Shown here: in pieces, positions 6,081 through 6,116 of the stretch
Layout of the letters: the number at the start of each line of letters is the position of its first letter
How positions within the stretch are numbered: the first letter of the stretch is position 1
Assembly (NCBI GenBank): GCA_023423285.1
Contig: JAFAFV010000244.1
Location: 1 to 6,116 of the forward strand
Reading direction: 5' to 3'
Source of the DNA: Bacteroidota bacterium
Lineage (GTDB): Bacteria > Bacteroidota > Bacteroidia > Chitinophagales > Chitinophagaceae
Length of the DNA: 6,116 nt
Program-made: the position numbers and the translations under genes
Notes under the pieces: model-generated
What the model was told of the DNA's origin: nothing
Database searches by the model: none
Seen by the model: only the letters and a program-made list of their open reading frames with translations

Positions 6081-6116
6081 TTGGAAAATATTTTATAAAA
6101 TGATAAATACTAATCT

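Noticed and set aside
1..6116. A defence system, CRISPR array, insertion sequence or biosynthetic cluster
   Set aside because: All seven genes are accounted for, six of them by known housekeeping families; no direct-repeat arrays, transposase or toxin-antitoxin pair were seen.

Overview
The window looks like a stretch of ordinary chromosomal DNA from a member of the Bacteroidota, probably close to the Chitinophagaceae (inference). The reasons are the protein variants (XerD ending in an LRQTLEQYHP-type tail, Nth with SISYPNNKTKHL, enolase with TGSASRTDR), the near absence of Shine-Dalgarno sequences, AT-rich leaders, and promoter-like TTG...TAnnTTTG elements. There are seven well-supported genes, all intact.

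Layout from left to right. Positions 1-188 hold no convincing gene; the right end of this stretch folds into a composite hairpin that reaches into the xerD stop codon. Three minus-strand genes follow in transcription order yraN (2282-1926), an unrecognised lipoprotein (1771-1103) and xerD (1094-189). The lipoprotein gene and xerD are only 8 nt apart and xerD starts with GTG, so they are probably one transcript. Then come two plus-strand genes, manA (mannose-6-phosphate isomerase, 2317-3525) and nth (endonuclease III, 3563-4225), 37 nt apart. manA and yraN diverge from a gap of only 34 bp, so their promoters must overlap each other or the opposite gene's 5' end. The right part is a minus-strand pair, eno (enolase, 6080-4788) then an FtsB/DivIC-type division protein gene (4740-4357), closed by a strong intrinsic terminator (4334-4303) that faces the convergent end of nth.

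The genes do not form one pathway. manA and eno are sugar metabolism, xerD and nth (and perhaps the nuclease-fold protein YraN) act on DNA, and the FtsB-like protein acts in septation. eno next to ftsB is a linkage seen in distant phyla. I found no defence system, mobile element, CRISPR array or other undescribed multi-gene system. The least explained items are the composite hairpin and surrounding non-coding sequence at 1-190, and the four-cysteine lipoprotein co-oriented with xerD.
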